A stretch of 64,000 bases of DNA from contig CAXIPT010000002.1 of NCBI GenBank assembly GCA_964030475.1, positions 10,304,166-10,368,165 on the forward strand. The letters are read 5' to 3'. Of the stretch, positions 54,003 to 63,204 are shown piece after piece. Every line of letters starts with the position of its first letter. Position 1 is the stretch's first letter. The notes beneath the pieces were generated by a model. It was not told the origin of the DNA, did no database searches, and saw only the letters and a program-made list of their open reading frames with translations. Source of the stretch: Tethya wilhelma. Its lineage: Eukaryota > Porifera > Demospongiae > Tethyida > Tethyidae. Both the position numbers and the translations under genes were made by a program.

Positions 54003-55202
54003 TGAACATCTGTCTTCCACGATGAGAGAAAGCATCTTATTCTGTTTATCAGCCACTGAATGAGCCAATGTCTTCACTCTGAATGGATTCAAGATTTAGT
54101 TACATACATACACAGCCTCTAGCACACAGCTGTTGGTACGTACCCTCATCTAATCCCCCTCTCAGCTGCCAGATGGTCTCCATCACTGAGATGAAGATCC
54201 TCCAGAGAGAGCTTATCCTACAAATACAGTCAAAAATGTATTATTTTAAAATGCTTTGGAAAAGTGCTATGCAAGTAAATTTCATGCTAGGTTGTTCTTA
54301 AAGGTAAACATGTGATGATATGCAGCTCATCCCAACACACCCACTCATGATCGAAGCATTCAAGAGGCCGAGGAAGCCATGAATAGTTGAATTGAATATA
54401 ATTATATTCAATTCAACTATTCAGTAGTGAATAATGAATGAATCATGTTAGCAAATTCCTGAAGTAACATTCCTATAGGCATTCCTGGCTCCACCCTCCC
54501 ACTGACCTTGTTAGGTGTCAGTACCACGACTGACGACTGGCCTCCTCTCTCCGACACCTTCACCTGACTGATGGTCACATGACCTGACTCCACCCCCAAC
54601 ACACCAGAGAGGACACTCTATAGCAAGAGGATAAAATACAATCATGATGTCTGTTATTGCCTAGCAACCAACCAAAGATAAGTCAATTGTCAGTAGTTGC
54701 ACTTTGCCCCAATGGTTGGGGAGAAAGCTTGCAAGGAAAGCGGTGATGTCATCACATAGTTGGGACTTCCCAAGGGAAATTCCCCCCACACAATGTCATG
54801 TCCTTATTAACACTCAATGCCTTTGCAGTACAAGTACATTGATTTTAGTCAAAAGCACTCTGAAATTGCTATTTGGTGAAAGTTAATAATTGTACAAAAT
54901 TAATGTACCATGAGGATTATTATCCACAAATTACTATAAAATACATTATTAAGTGTAATTACCACAGGGGCTTACTCGTAATTCTCCTAGTGTTGAGTTC
55001 TTAGGGAAGCCCGAGACAAGCTCACTCTCCCCCCCTCCCCCCCTCACACCCTCACTGGTGGAGGGGTGTGTCAGGTGGAGGAGCACCGGCTCACATGATC
55101 TCCCCACTTGTATGGCTTCCCCTCCCACCTGCACCCCATCCCAGACAAAGAGATGACTCTCGTCAGTGATACCAGTGTCGATAATGGGGGTGGAGTCACT
55201 GG
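49997..55202 (-). CDS. USP40: USP40 homologue, middle exons (displaced upstream of exon 1)
   Basis: Minus-strand exons: 54976-55202, 54507-54617, 54144-54217 (doubtful), ~54002-54080 (doubtful), 53777-53877, 53428-53567, 53069-53204, 51792-51856, 51280-51354 and 49997-50119 (tentative). The first starts in phase 2 and joins exactly to the phase-1 end at 37603, restoring [19 protein letters not shown] then HLFVWDGVQVGG, the USP40 order. Later exons give SVLSGVLGVESGHVTISQVK, YPVYPIEISKDESVSTLK, GGRLRVDDDSSGLG, FEVVLEKKLTVGECC, EWHLRKTNWC and LIEEGRLPPK, all in USP40 order; these are the repeated ubiquitin-like regions of the C-terminal half. The block lies 2-7 kb upstream of the USP40 start codon, so the gene is permuted in this assembly. 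Exon 54144-54217 contains an in-frame TGA after DKLSLEDLHLSDGD. Confidence 0.8.
50821..51260. mobile_element. Long foldback element, TAGCCTTGTTCCCAGGC family, copy 6
   Basis: 440 bp with ~75-bp imperfect terminal inverted repeats (AGCCTTGTTCCCAGGCTCCT ... / ... AGGAGCCTAGCGCCTGGGAA plus TGAGGCTA). Perfect 10-bp direct repeats CATACAATGT flank it (50811-50820 and 51261-51270). It is the largest member of the family in the window. The ~290-bp core is unique here and could have been captured from elsewhere. It lies 20 bp from USP40 exon 51280-51354. Confidence 0.82.
51398..51623. mobile_element. TACCGTATAGC-ended MITE
   Basis: 226 bp with inverted ends TACCGTATAGCCGGAAATA and TATTTCCAGCTATACGGTA and multiple internal TTGACGG/AAATTTGACGATTTG repeats. 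Non-coding; between two USP40 middle exons. Confidence 0.78.
52397..52804 (+). CDS. Small repeat-motif protein, family member 4
   Basis: Intronless, 135 residues from MAQDPNYRQTINT (an upstream in-frame ATG at 52370 would give 144; member 5 also starts MAQD). Repeats: PCRETNPDASAKLITGCTQK and PCSEANPTASSQLVTGGK, then [20 protein letters not shown] and final HR, TAA. Note the second repeat ends GG rather than GC. A TATATAG sequence lies at about 52352; no CAGGAAGT box is seen. It lies on the opposite strand between USP40 middle exons 51856 and 53069. Function unknown. Confidence 0.72.
   Translation: MAQDPNYRQTINTLLATPCRETNPDASAKLITGCTQKTTACNHHLQTVTDRVTAATAIMNTPSQDVLQEDVQESILDTPCSEANPTASSQLVTGGKRTSPWYQAMNRAAVNGKQETNPAASGVMIFENVDLRIHR
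53428..53999 (-). repeat. Left arm of inverted duplication (partner 55204-55753)
   Basis: This segment, containing USP40 exons 53428-53567 and 53777-53877 plus their intron, a promoter-like CCACCCACTTTAGCCCCTCC-type stretch and a CA microsatellite (53943-53998), recurs in opposite orientation at 55204-55753 with only scattered differences. The inner edge of each arm is the CA/TG microsatellite. Confidence 0.9.
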
Positions 55203-55203
<1 letters not shown>

Positions 55204-55240
<37 letters not shown>

Positions 55241-55753
55241 ACGCGCATGAGAGAGAGGTTAATGGTCCATTGTCCCACCCACTTTAGCCCCTCCCCTCTT
55301 CAAGCCCCGCCTACCCAGTCTACCCGATAGAGATCTCCAAAGACGAGAGTGTCTCCACCTTAAAGGACATGGTACTGGCTAGACTGTCAGCTGTGGAGAT
55401 ACCAGGTATGGTCAAAATATAGTAGTTTTGTTGCATAAAGTTACATACTTCAATAACGGTGGTTTATACATAATTTATAATATTATACTATAAACAGTTG
55501 TATTGTACCACAAAGTTTAATAATATTTTGGCTTGTACAACCTTTGTGGTAATGATTGTACTACTCCTTGTGGTAATCCCCAAAATGATAGGTCTTATAT
55601 CTTTGTGGTATAGGTGGTGGTAGGCTTCGTGTTGATGATGATAGCAGTGGTTTGGGACCTCCCCTGTATGAGAACCAGACCCTGGCTGACTCCGGAATGA
55701 GACAGGGATGTAAAGTGGTACTGGAACCAGGAGTAGCACCTAGAGATACACAG
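55204..55753 (+). pseudogene. Inverted copy of two USP40 middle exons
   Basis: On the plus strand: TG microsatellite (55205-55240), then exon copies 55305-55405 (YPVYPIEISKDESVSTLKDM ... ) and 55614-55753 (GGRLRVDDDSSGLGPPLYEN ...), with splice signals and reading frames intact and lengths (101 and 140 bp) identical to 53777-53877 and 53428-53567. Being on the wrong strand they cannot contribute to USP40. The copy is recent, judging from near identity even in the intron. Confidence 0.88.
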
Positions 55754-56564
55754 GTACACCTCTAATTTCAACTATGTAATATGCAACAGTTCATTGCCCT
55801 GTACTAAAACAATTTTTGGTGACTGCATGGTCACAAAACGTTAGTTTTATATATTGAGTTAGTTTTAACTTTTAAATGGGTCAATGAAGCAGACACACAC
55901 AGTGATGTGCCGAAATTGAGACATGCCTTGTTCCAATACTTTTTACCGCACTGCCCATTCCTACACTACTTATTTTTTTGAAATTTTTACTATACTTGTT
56001 CATTCACTTTTTTCAACACTACAGTGTGGAAAATATTAGAGACTGCATGGTTAGTCTTTACAAAAAGCTTGAATAGCAGCACTATATACTAGTGAAGGAG
56101 GCTAATGCGCATGCGCATAATAATGCCACGTGGATAATGACCTTTGAACTCTACAAGAAGATGGCTACATTGAAGTACATGAATTTATACTCTCAGTTTC
56201 AAAGCTTTCTAGTTTTTGTTTAGGCTTATTTGTGATGAAAACGAGTATCAAGGAATGTAGTACCTATGAAAAGAACTTACTTTGTGCTGTCAAAGTTGGC
56301 TCAACACATTCTGGTTCTCTGGAAATGCTTTTCAAGTAAGTCAGTTAGGAAGTACGTACGTACGTAAGTACGTACGTAAGTAAGTTAGATGAACAAAAAT
56401 GGCACTATGGTGGCTTCCCCCTAGCGCTCTCTACGAGTGCTGAGGAAACTTTTTGCGAGTTTCAAGACTTGTAAGCAGTTGGTAATCTGTTAGTGAGAGC
56501 CTCTGAGCAACTCTGAAAGTTTGATTTTGTTTGACTAGATTTTTATGGTGACCAACATTTTGTA
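55754..56564. other. Region between inverted USP40 copy and Cys-rich ORF
   Basis: No gene found. Contains a GCGCATGCGC box at 56107-56116, an ACGTACGTAAGT-type run near 56355-56385, and from 56545 the repeat fragment shared with 34190-34262. Confidence 0.55.
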
Positions 56565-57915
56565 TTGTGTCTATGGGACAGCCGGCCCATTCCTACTATA
56601 CGTACTACCGTACGTATGATAATATGTACAGATGACCTAATGATGAGCAGAAAAGGCCAGCAACAGTCCCTGTTGGAGCTCAGTGATGCAGCTGCTTCGA
56701 CGAGCACACCAACTAGTGGCACTTGTACACTGTGTGTTAGCCACCATGATTTTGTGTCAAGGGTAAAAACATGGAAGAATGAAAAGGCACGCGAATATGC
56801 CATCAAACATGGACTTACAGTAGAGAATGAGGTATGCAGTGCTTGTCGGGATAGCATACGTAGATGCCTAGTAGATAAGGATTGTCTACCTAGATGGCAA
56901 AAGAGAAGCCGCCAAATGCAAGTGTGTTGCATAGAGAATTGTAACGAGCCAGTGTTTGTGATCACTAAATTGGCTGAAGTTGATGCTATTAAACTTGGAA
57001 TTGAAGCATGCGGTTTAACATGCAGTGCCACGATACAAAATCCAACCCCATTTTGCAAGACACATTACCATCCTGTATACAAGTGTCTGCAACAGCCAAA
57101 TTATGCAACAAATTGCTGTACTTGTGGAGTGTCATTAAAACATACCATTTCTAGAACCTGTCCTAACCCAGAGCTAATAGAAGCACATTTACAGGATACA
57201 ACTGGTTTCTTAGGTCAAATATCAGTCAATGATAAAGTGTGCTTTATGTGCTACAAGAGTCATTTAGTTATCCTACAACAAGAAAAGTTGTTGAGCAAAG
57301 ACAGTGATTTGCAAAAACTTTTATCAGACTTAGCAAAGAGAACTCATTACCAAAAGACACCTAGCACTTTGAAAGAAGTACACACAATGGCCTTAGATAA
57401 AACATTAGTTTATGTTGGGAATGAATTGCTCCAAAATAGAGCATTACTCCTTCCTGCAGTCCATGATGTCTTTTGTGAGCATAGCAGAGAGATTGCCTCC
57501 ACTTTTGATGTAGACCTACATGGAGAAGATTTAGAGAAATCAGTGACATCAATGTGGATACTAAGCAATCTTACCAGTATTTTCAAACATCATCTTGTTT
57601 ACTGTTGTAAGATCAAGAAGTATGGTACTCTCTTGTATAGATCAAATGCTGACCTCATACCATTACTGCAACATGCTCTTTGGAAGCTTAGAAAGCATGA
57701 ACAATCATCCTTGTGTACTACTGTTAAACAAACAACAGAAACCAGGCAGCACATGTGCACAACTGACTCTGGATGTGGATGCTGAGACAGAATCAAGTGA
57801 TTCGGAAAGTGTGGACGAACGTGTGGATGACTTTCAGTCCTATATAGAGTCAATGATACAAGATAATGTTGATTCAGAGAGAGATTCAGACTCTAGTGAC
57901 AATATTATTTACTGA
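56565..57915 (+). pseudogene. Cys-rich protein gene of unknown function, frameshifted; possibly mobile-element-derived
   Basis: A long frame opens at 56565 (or ATG 56640) and ends at a TGA at 57783-57785. An overlapping +1 frame continues to 57915 with an acidic tail (DVDAETESSDSESVDERVDD, SERDSDSSDN). One single-base frameshift between about 57600 and 57785 would give one protein of about 425-450 residues. Seen: paired cysteines CTLC, CSAC, CCIENC, CKTHYH, CCTC and CFMCYK, suggesting several zinc-binding knuckles, then a helical Leu-rich region. Intronless. Its first 25 codons lie in a repeat fragment also found at 34190-34262, consistent with a dispersed element. I do not recognise the family; no transposase signature or terminal repeats were found, and a host gene is not excluded. 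Confidence 0.55.
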
Positions 57916-60038
57916 GAACGTGAGAAAACTTCTTCTATTTAACCTACTATAACAGCAGTGTTTCGTAAATGTATTGTATAACAAGATTCTATGTGACATG
58001 ATTTCTATAATTTCATTGCCAGGATTTTTTTTTCTGACACAGATGTTCACACTAAACTTTACATATTTACATTATAATAGTTAATGTACAATATACCTGA
58101 CTTTTGGCTTGTTCCGCATAAGTACCAGGAATGTAAGCTGGCTCAAAGCTTAATAACTTCCACTGAGCCACAATTATTAATACAATTGAAATCATAGATA
58201 TTAGCTATGTTGAAATTTGCAGAAGCGGGCATGCGCATTGGCCAAGTGAGATATCCCGTGAAAGAGCAGAGAATTCTCAAGGTAGTGGTAAGCGTAATAG
58301 TAGGGGTTTGTAGGCTAAATAAAGTTTTTGTAATGAAAATAACAAAAAAATTATACTCATTTGCATATAGCTTTAATAAAGAGCTTGTACATGAGTAGTA
58401 AAGTTGATTGCAGGCAGCTGTATAGCAAATCTGACACAATGAGAACCCTGAGATCATGATCCCTGAGTCTCAGTTGAGTCCCACTGAAGTCTCCTTTCCT
58501 GTGTTCTATCATGAGAAGGACACTGAATACCCCGGATATTTGTGTTGATAGAGGTGATAGCACATTTGGTTGGTCCTTAGTAAAGTTTAGTCGCCACGCT
58601 GCAAAGGTTGGAGCTGGGTCAACTGAATCTAGTGATCTGGACATCGATGATTGTAATTTCATTGAGTATGAGTCTCGACAAGGGGTCCCAGGTTTCCAGG
58701 TTGAAACAGCTGAGGACTCTTTCTGGTCCCCGATTGCCCATTGTACAAGGAAGAATTAAATCAAAGTTGTCTATAGTGCCCGGTGAACCTCTCCTCTTGT
58801 AACTAGTAACTAGTAACTGTTTAGCTAGAACTTTTGTTTGTTTTTATTCCCTTCCCCCCTTTCCCTGTTGCACCTCTGATCTTGGTGGTGTGTCTCTTGA
58901 GATAATAATAATAATAAGTTTCTTGTATAATATAAAAAAGAAAAATAATGTATCATATTATAAGCAAAGTTTTGTGTGTCCGTCCGTGTGTCCGTGTGTT
59001 ACGGAGGGTCACCGGAAGTGATGCGACCTCGAGCTAAAAGCTGCTTTTTCTCTGGACCATGGAGAATACAAGCTAAGAAAAGAGTGCCTAGAAAGCCAGC
59101 TTATACAGTGCTAGCCTAGGATAAAACAACAAGCGATACAAGTATGGCTAACTGTTTTTGAGATCGCTGACAAGGCTTACCAGTGGCATCTGTATCCGAC
59201 AAAGAAGCGCGATATGGGAGCCAATCTTTCACAAAGAAGCGTAACGAGGTGAGAACACTCACTACTAGGAGTCTGCTTCTCTGTCGCTGTACACGAAACA
59301 CAGCTAGCCAGATAACGAGTTTCTTTGCCAGCTGATTGCAAAAATGGCGGAAGTCGGAAAAGGGTCGTTTGTGACGTCACGTTGTGAGGTAAATTGCTGA
59401 GCTGGCCAAATTGCAAAGAGTAGCAGCATACTCTGTATGGTTACCTTTCACTACCCAGTTGTAGATACCTGTGCTGGCATCATGCACCTAGCAGTAAACA
59501 TTAGAATATTCTATACACAAGCAAGGAGCGTGGCGAGCGAAGCGAGCCACACTCCTTGTATATATATATATAATGGAAGACAGTGAGCATGTAAGCAGTT
59601 GAGAATCCAGTTCAGAGTTGTAGCATAGGAGACATCTCTTTTTTTTCTGCTACCATTGATGCCAGTCTCTTGTAGAACGTTGTTGCTGCTCGTCCCATTC
59701 CACCAGTTGTGGACAGCACTAGTGGTGTGAAGGTCACATGCCGAATCTCCTGCACTCGCTGATATCATGATCGTAGTGTCTTCTTACGTCACGCTTTTAT
59801 CCCCAAGTCGAGTCATGTGTTTCCATGGGCTAATGGTACATGGCCACAAAAATCTGTGGCTAGGTGTGTCATAACTTAGGGAGTTAATTTTTATCGGAGC
59901 AGGAAGTTTCAGCATGCAGTGGCATAAAGTGCCATGCGTGTATATATATATATGCGTGTGCATAGAAACAGTAAATTCAGTTGCAAGTTCAGTCTAATTC
60001 TTCTTATTGCACAAATAGCAACATATTCAATTGCAGCA
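57916..60038. other. AT-rich region with repeats, no clear gene
   Basis: Contains a short open frame at 58511-58759 (82 codons, starting MRRTLNTPDICVDRG) with no recognisable domain; a moderately GC-rich block at 58982-59510 (GTGTGTCCGTCCGTGTG..., GGTCACCGGAAGTGATGCGA) that looks like a dispersed repeat; and a hairpin at 59518-59561. From 59880 the 5' region of small-protein gene 5 begins, with CAGGAAGT at 59900-59907 and a TATATATATATATG run at 59940-59953. Confidence 0.5.
59518..59561. repeat. Perfect-type hairpin AGGAGYGTGGC/GCCACRCTCCT
   Basis: GCAAGGAGCGTGGCGAGCG, a short loop, then the near-complement GAGCCACACTCCTTG. It is followed by (TA)n. It resembles the end of a repeat element and could also form an RNA stem-loop. 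Confidence 0.7.
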
Positions 60039-60470
60039 ATGGCTCAGGATCTGGACTGCAAGGATCATTCATCAGCAATCCATTGCAGAGAAAGCAACCC
60101 TAATGCTAGTGCAAAGATCATCACAGCGGGCTGGACAAAGATCACAGCATACAACCATCTAATGTTAACAGCTGCTGACAGAGAGAGTACTGTAACTGAA
60201 GTAATGAACATTCCAGCCATGCAAGAGAATATGCTGCAAGTGACTGTCTCAGCAACCAGAGAAACCAACCTTAATCCAAGTGCAAAGCTCATCCCAGGCT
60301 GGACACTGAAGACCACAGCTAACAACCATCATCTACCAACAACTGAAGCAATCATTATGAATATTCTACCCATGCAAGTGACTGTCTCAGCAACCCCTTG
60401 CAGTGAAGCTAACCCAACAGTTAGCTCCCGGCTTGTAACAGGGTGCAATAGGACATCGCCATGGCAATGA
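60039..60470 (+). pseudogene. Small repeat-motif protein, family member 5, C-terminally truncated
   Basis: From MAQDLDCKDHSSAIH the frame runs 143 codons with three repeats (CRESNPNASAKIITAGW, RETNLNPSAKLIPGW, PCSEANPTVSSRLVTGC) and stops at RTSPWQ. Compared with member 4, a small deletion right after CCATGG (about 7 bp) shifts the frame, and the signature [10 protein letters not shown]...HR is lost. Degraded remains continue to about 60590 (GGAACTGGAGTGATGACTTT). Two repeats end in GW instead of GC. The stop may make a shorter functional isoform, but decay is more likely. Promoter boxes CAGGAAGT and TATA remain upstream. Confidence 0.68.
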
Positions 60471-61123
60471 ACAAAGCACTGAGTTGTCAATGGACTACCA
60501 GTAGCTACCACATGCAGTGTAACAAAAAACACATTTGTAGGAACTGGAGTGATGACTTTGCAAACATAGAATTTATTTAAGAATCTAACCATATGTATAA
60601 TAATATTATTTAATTTATGTTTTCATCATTAATACCTACATTATGGAATAACTTACCTGTCAACAGCATTTCTTTTACAATCCATTTCTTCGTTTTAACA
60701 CTCATAATTATTGTATCACTTTCAGGCACACACATTTTACATAGGCCATATATACATGACATTGTGTCTTTTGTTTTATTTTTATAAAACAACAACTTTT
60801 ATTGAAAAATAATAACACTTTACAGTCTGACTCAGCTGCATGCACTGCTGACAAATGACTCACGTTAATTAATAAAGCCTACTGGAAATCCGGAAATTTG
60901 CACATGTAAAAATATTCACATTTTATTTTTCCAGATTATCTATTTTTCGCAGAGTATATAGGGAAAAAGAAATATATGTAGCAATGGGTCGTTAATATTG
61001 TTTACTCAACTTTTGCGTTAACCTTGAACCACGAAATATAAACGAAAGCAAAATTTTTCCACATTTATATGGTATATTATGATGAGTGGCCAAAAATGGA
61101 CTGCATGTCTTGTATCATCTTAC
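60471..61123. other. Intergenic AT-rich sequence
   Basis: Holds the decayed 3' end of small-protein gene 5 (to about 60590), then AT-rich DNA without a supported gene. Confidence 0.55.
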
Positions 61124-61148
61124 CAGTGAGTCCAGCAGCCATCACCAT

Positions 61149-61223
61149 ACCTCCCATACCACTAGTGAGCTGTTTGAGGTGGTCCTGGAGAAGAAACTGA
61201 CAGTGGGAGAGTGTTGCAGTGCC
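61149..61223. other. 75-bp micro-inversion inside a USP40 exon copy
   Basis: Relative to 53069-53204, the flanks of this exon copy are in minus orientation, but the central 75 bp (plus-strand ACCTCCCATACCACTAGTGA to GTGTTGCAGTGCC) read in plus orientation. The right breakpoint carries the palindrome ATGGGCCCAT. Confidence 0.85.
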
Positions 61224-62374
61224 ATGGGCCCATGGTGGAGGGACCGGGACAGACCATACACTGGAGGACAACCTTCATGAGAGAAATAATCACAGCAACA
61301 AACAGAAAATGATGCATTCGTATCTATATCTCCTGTTATTAATGTAAAGCAATTACTGCATGACAGGCTATATATTCCTTTACCTTCTTGGTCTGCTAGT
61401 TTGGCACAACATTAACATCAAGAGGGTACTACTTAAGCATAGTCGAAAAGCTAGCCAGTATGATTTAATTACAACTCAACACAATTGTAAGTGAGTATAA
61501 ACAGTGATGTCCTCTCACTGACCAGATCAAGTGTCCTAGAATCATTTGATGCATAATCAAATAAACTTCAAACATATGTATATACTACAGAGCACTTTGA
61601 TAATGACCATGATAACCAGTTTGACCTGTAATTGTCCATATAATATTGAATTTAATGACCCCAGCAGCAACTCAATATAATTATATACTCCATCGTCTAC
61701 CATCCATGCTGATACTGTATGTATAGAATAAAAATTAATACTCTTGTTTAAGCACCAACTACCTGTGTATCTCTAGGTGCTATCCCTGGTTCCATTACCA
61801 CCTTACATCCCTGTCTCATTCCGGAGTCAGCCAGGGTCTGGTTCTCATACAGGGGAGGTCCCAGGTCATCATCAATACGAAGTCTACCGCCACCTGACAA
61901 ATACATGAACATACACAGCAAAGATATTAACAGATTCTTCTTGGGTTTAGAAAACTATGGACATATATCCTACAAATGTATAAGTACAGTGTAAACAAGC
62001 AATAATTACTGTAGAGAACTAAGTTCTCATTACAAAAACTACTGCCATTTCTGAAAATCTGTTCCACAGAAAACTTGGTCTGGTGAAATACCGTATAGCT
62101 CGTTAATTTTCTTGGCACGAAAAGTTCGTGAAAAGTTTGTCTTTGGTGATTAAAACTAATTTTCATGAATCATGATCTCTGAAGTTATATTGCCAATATC
62201 CAGTTTTCTAAATTTTCGCGGAAAATTTTCCATGATATACAGTCCAATCACGAAAATCACAAAAATATTGTGCCACAAAAACTTGATGGTATTGTTCATA
62301 AAAGTCACTGGTACTTTGTATTCACATTTCAAGAAAGTAAAATATTTCAAAGTTTAATTTTTTTTTTTTTTTTT

Positions 62375-62934
62375 AATTTAAACTTTGAAATACGTACTTA
62401 CCCAGTCAGTAACCCCATTTTCTCAAGTAAATTTGGATATTGAAGCCTAGCCACTTGCTAGTCGTGCGGCGTTGGGAGTCCACGTGACCTGGGTCGACGC
62501 GTCATTAGACGCTGATGACGTCATGGTTTTTTGCCACGCCTGGCGTCAGCATTGCTAGGTGCAGTACAGTTATACTATGTTTCAGTTGATGATACTCATG
62601 ATGGAGATGACACCATGCTGCCCCAGTGCTGCTGATGAGGCCTGGTATTGGCCGAAACCGGTACAGCACAATGGGCAATGGATGTTGAGGTGAGTTACTG
62701 GGTTGAAATTGTTTCATAGATATACCTGTGCTGCTAGTGCAATGGCCCTCCCCCTCTGGTGGAGAATCTGTGTTTTTTTAAACATGGATTGTGTCTACTG
62801 CATTGTAGACCATACAGCCTTGTTGATGATTACTGCATTGTAATCGAAACTTTTGGCAAGAATGGACTGGTGTTAAAAATTTAAACTTTGAAATATGTAC
62901 TTACCCAGTCAGTAACCCCATTTTCTCAAGAAAG
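62375..62934. mobile_element. Insertion flanked by ~57-bp direct repeats
   Basis: The sequence TTTAAACTTTGAAATA(C/T)GTACTT...CCCCATTTTCTCAAG occurs at 62377-62430 and again at 62879-62931. The ~450 bp between, not seen elsewhere in the window, is GC-richer and includes CCTGGTATTGGCCGAAACCG. It resembles an inserted retroelement fragment, but no coding domain is visible. Confidence 0.6.
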
Positions 62935-63122
62935 TAAAATAGACTGAATAACTAATCACTTACCTGGTATTTCCACAGCTGACAGTCTAGCCAGTACCAT
63001 GTCCTTCAAGGTGGAGACACTCTCGTCCTTGGATATCTCTATCGGGTAGACTGGGTAGGTGGGACTTGAATAGGGGAGGGGCTAAAGTGGGTGGGGAAAT
63101 GGACCATTAATCTCTCTCTCTC

Positions 63123-63123
<1 letters not shown>

Positions 63124-63199
<76 letters not shown>
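63124..63199. repeat. (CA)n microsatellite
   Basis: 76-bp CA tract in the second USP40 copy, at the same position as the tract at 53943-53998 in the first copy. Confidence 0.96.

Positions 63200-63204
<5 letters not shown>

Noticed and set aside
56543..57058. 171-codon open frame on the minus strand
   Set aside because: Antisense shadow of the Cys-rich plus-strand frame, whose Cys pairs and length are more protein-like.
58511..58759. 82-codon open frame
   Set aside because: No domain, no splice context and no paralogue in the window; could be chance.
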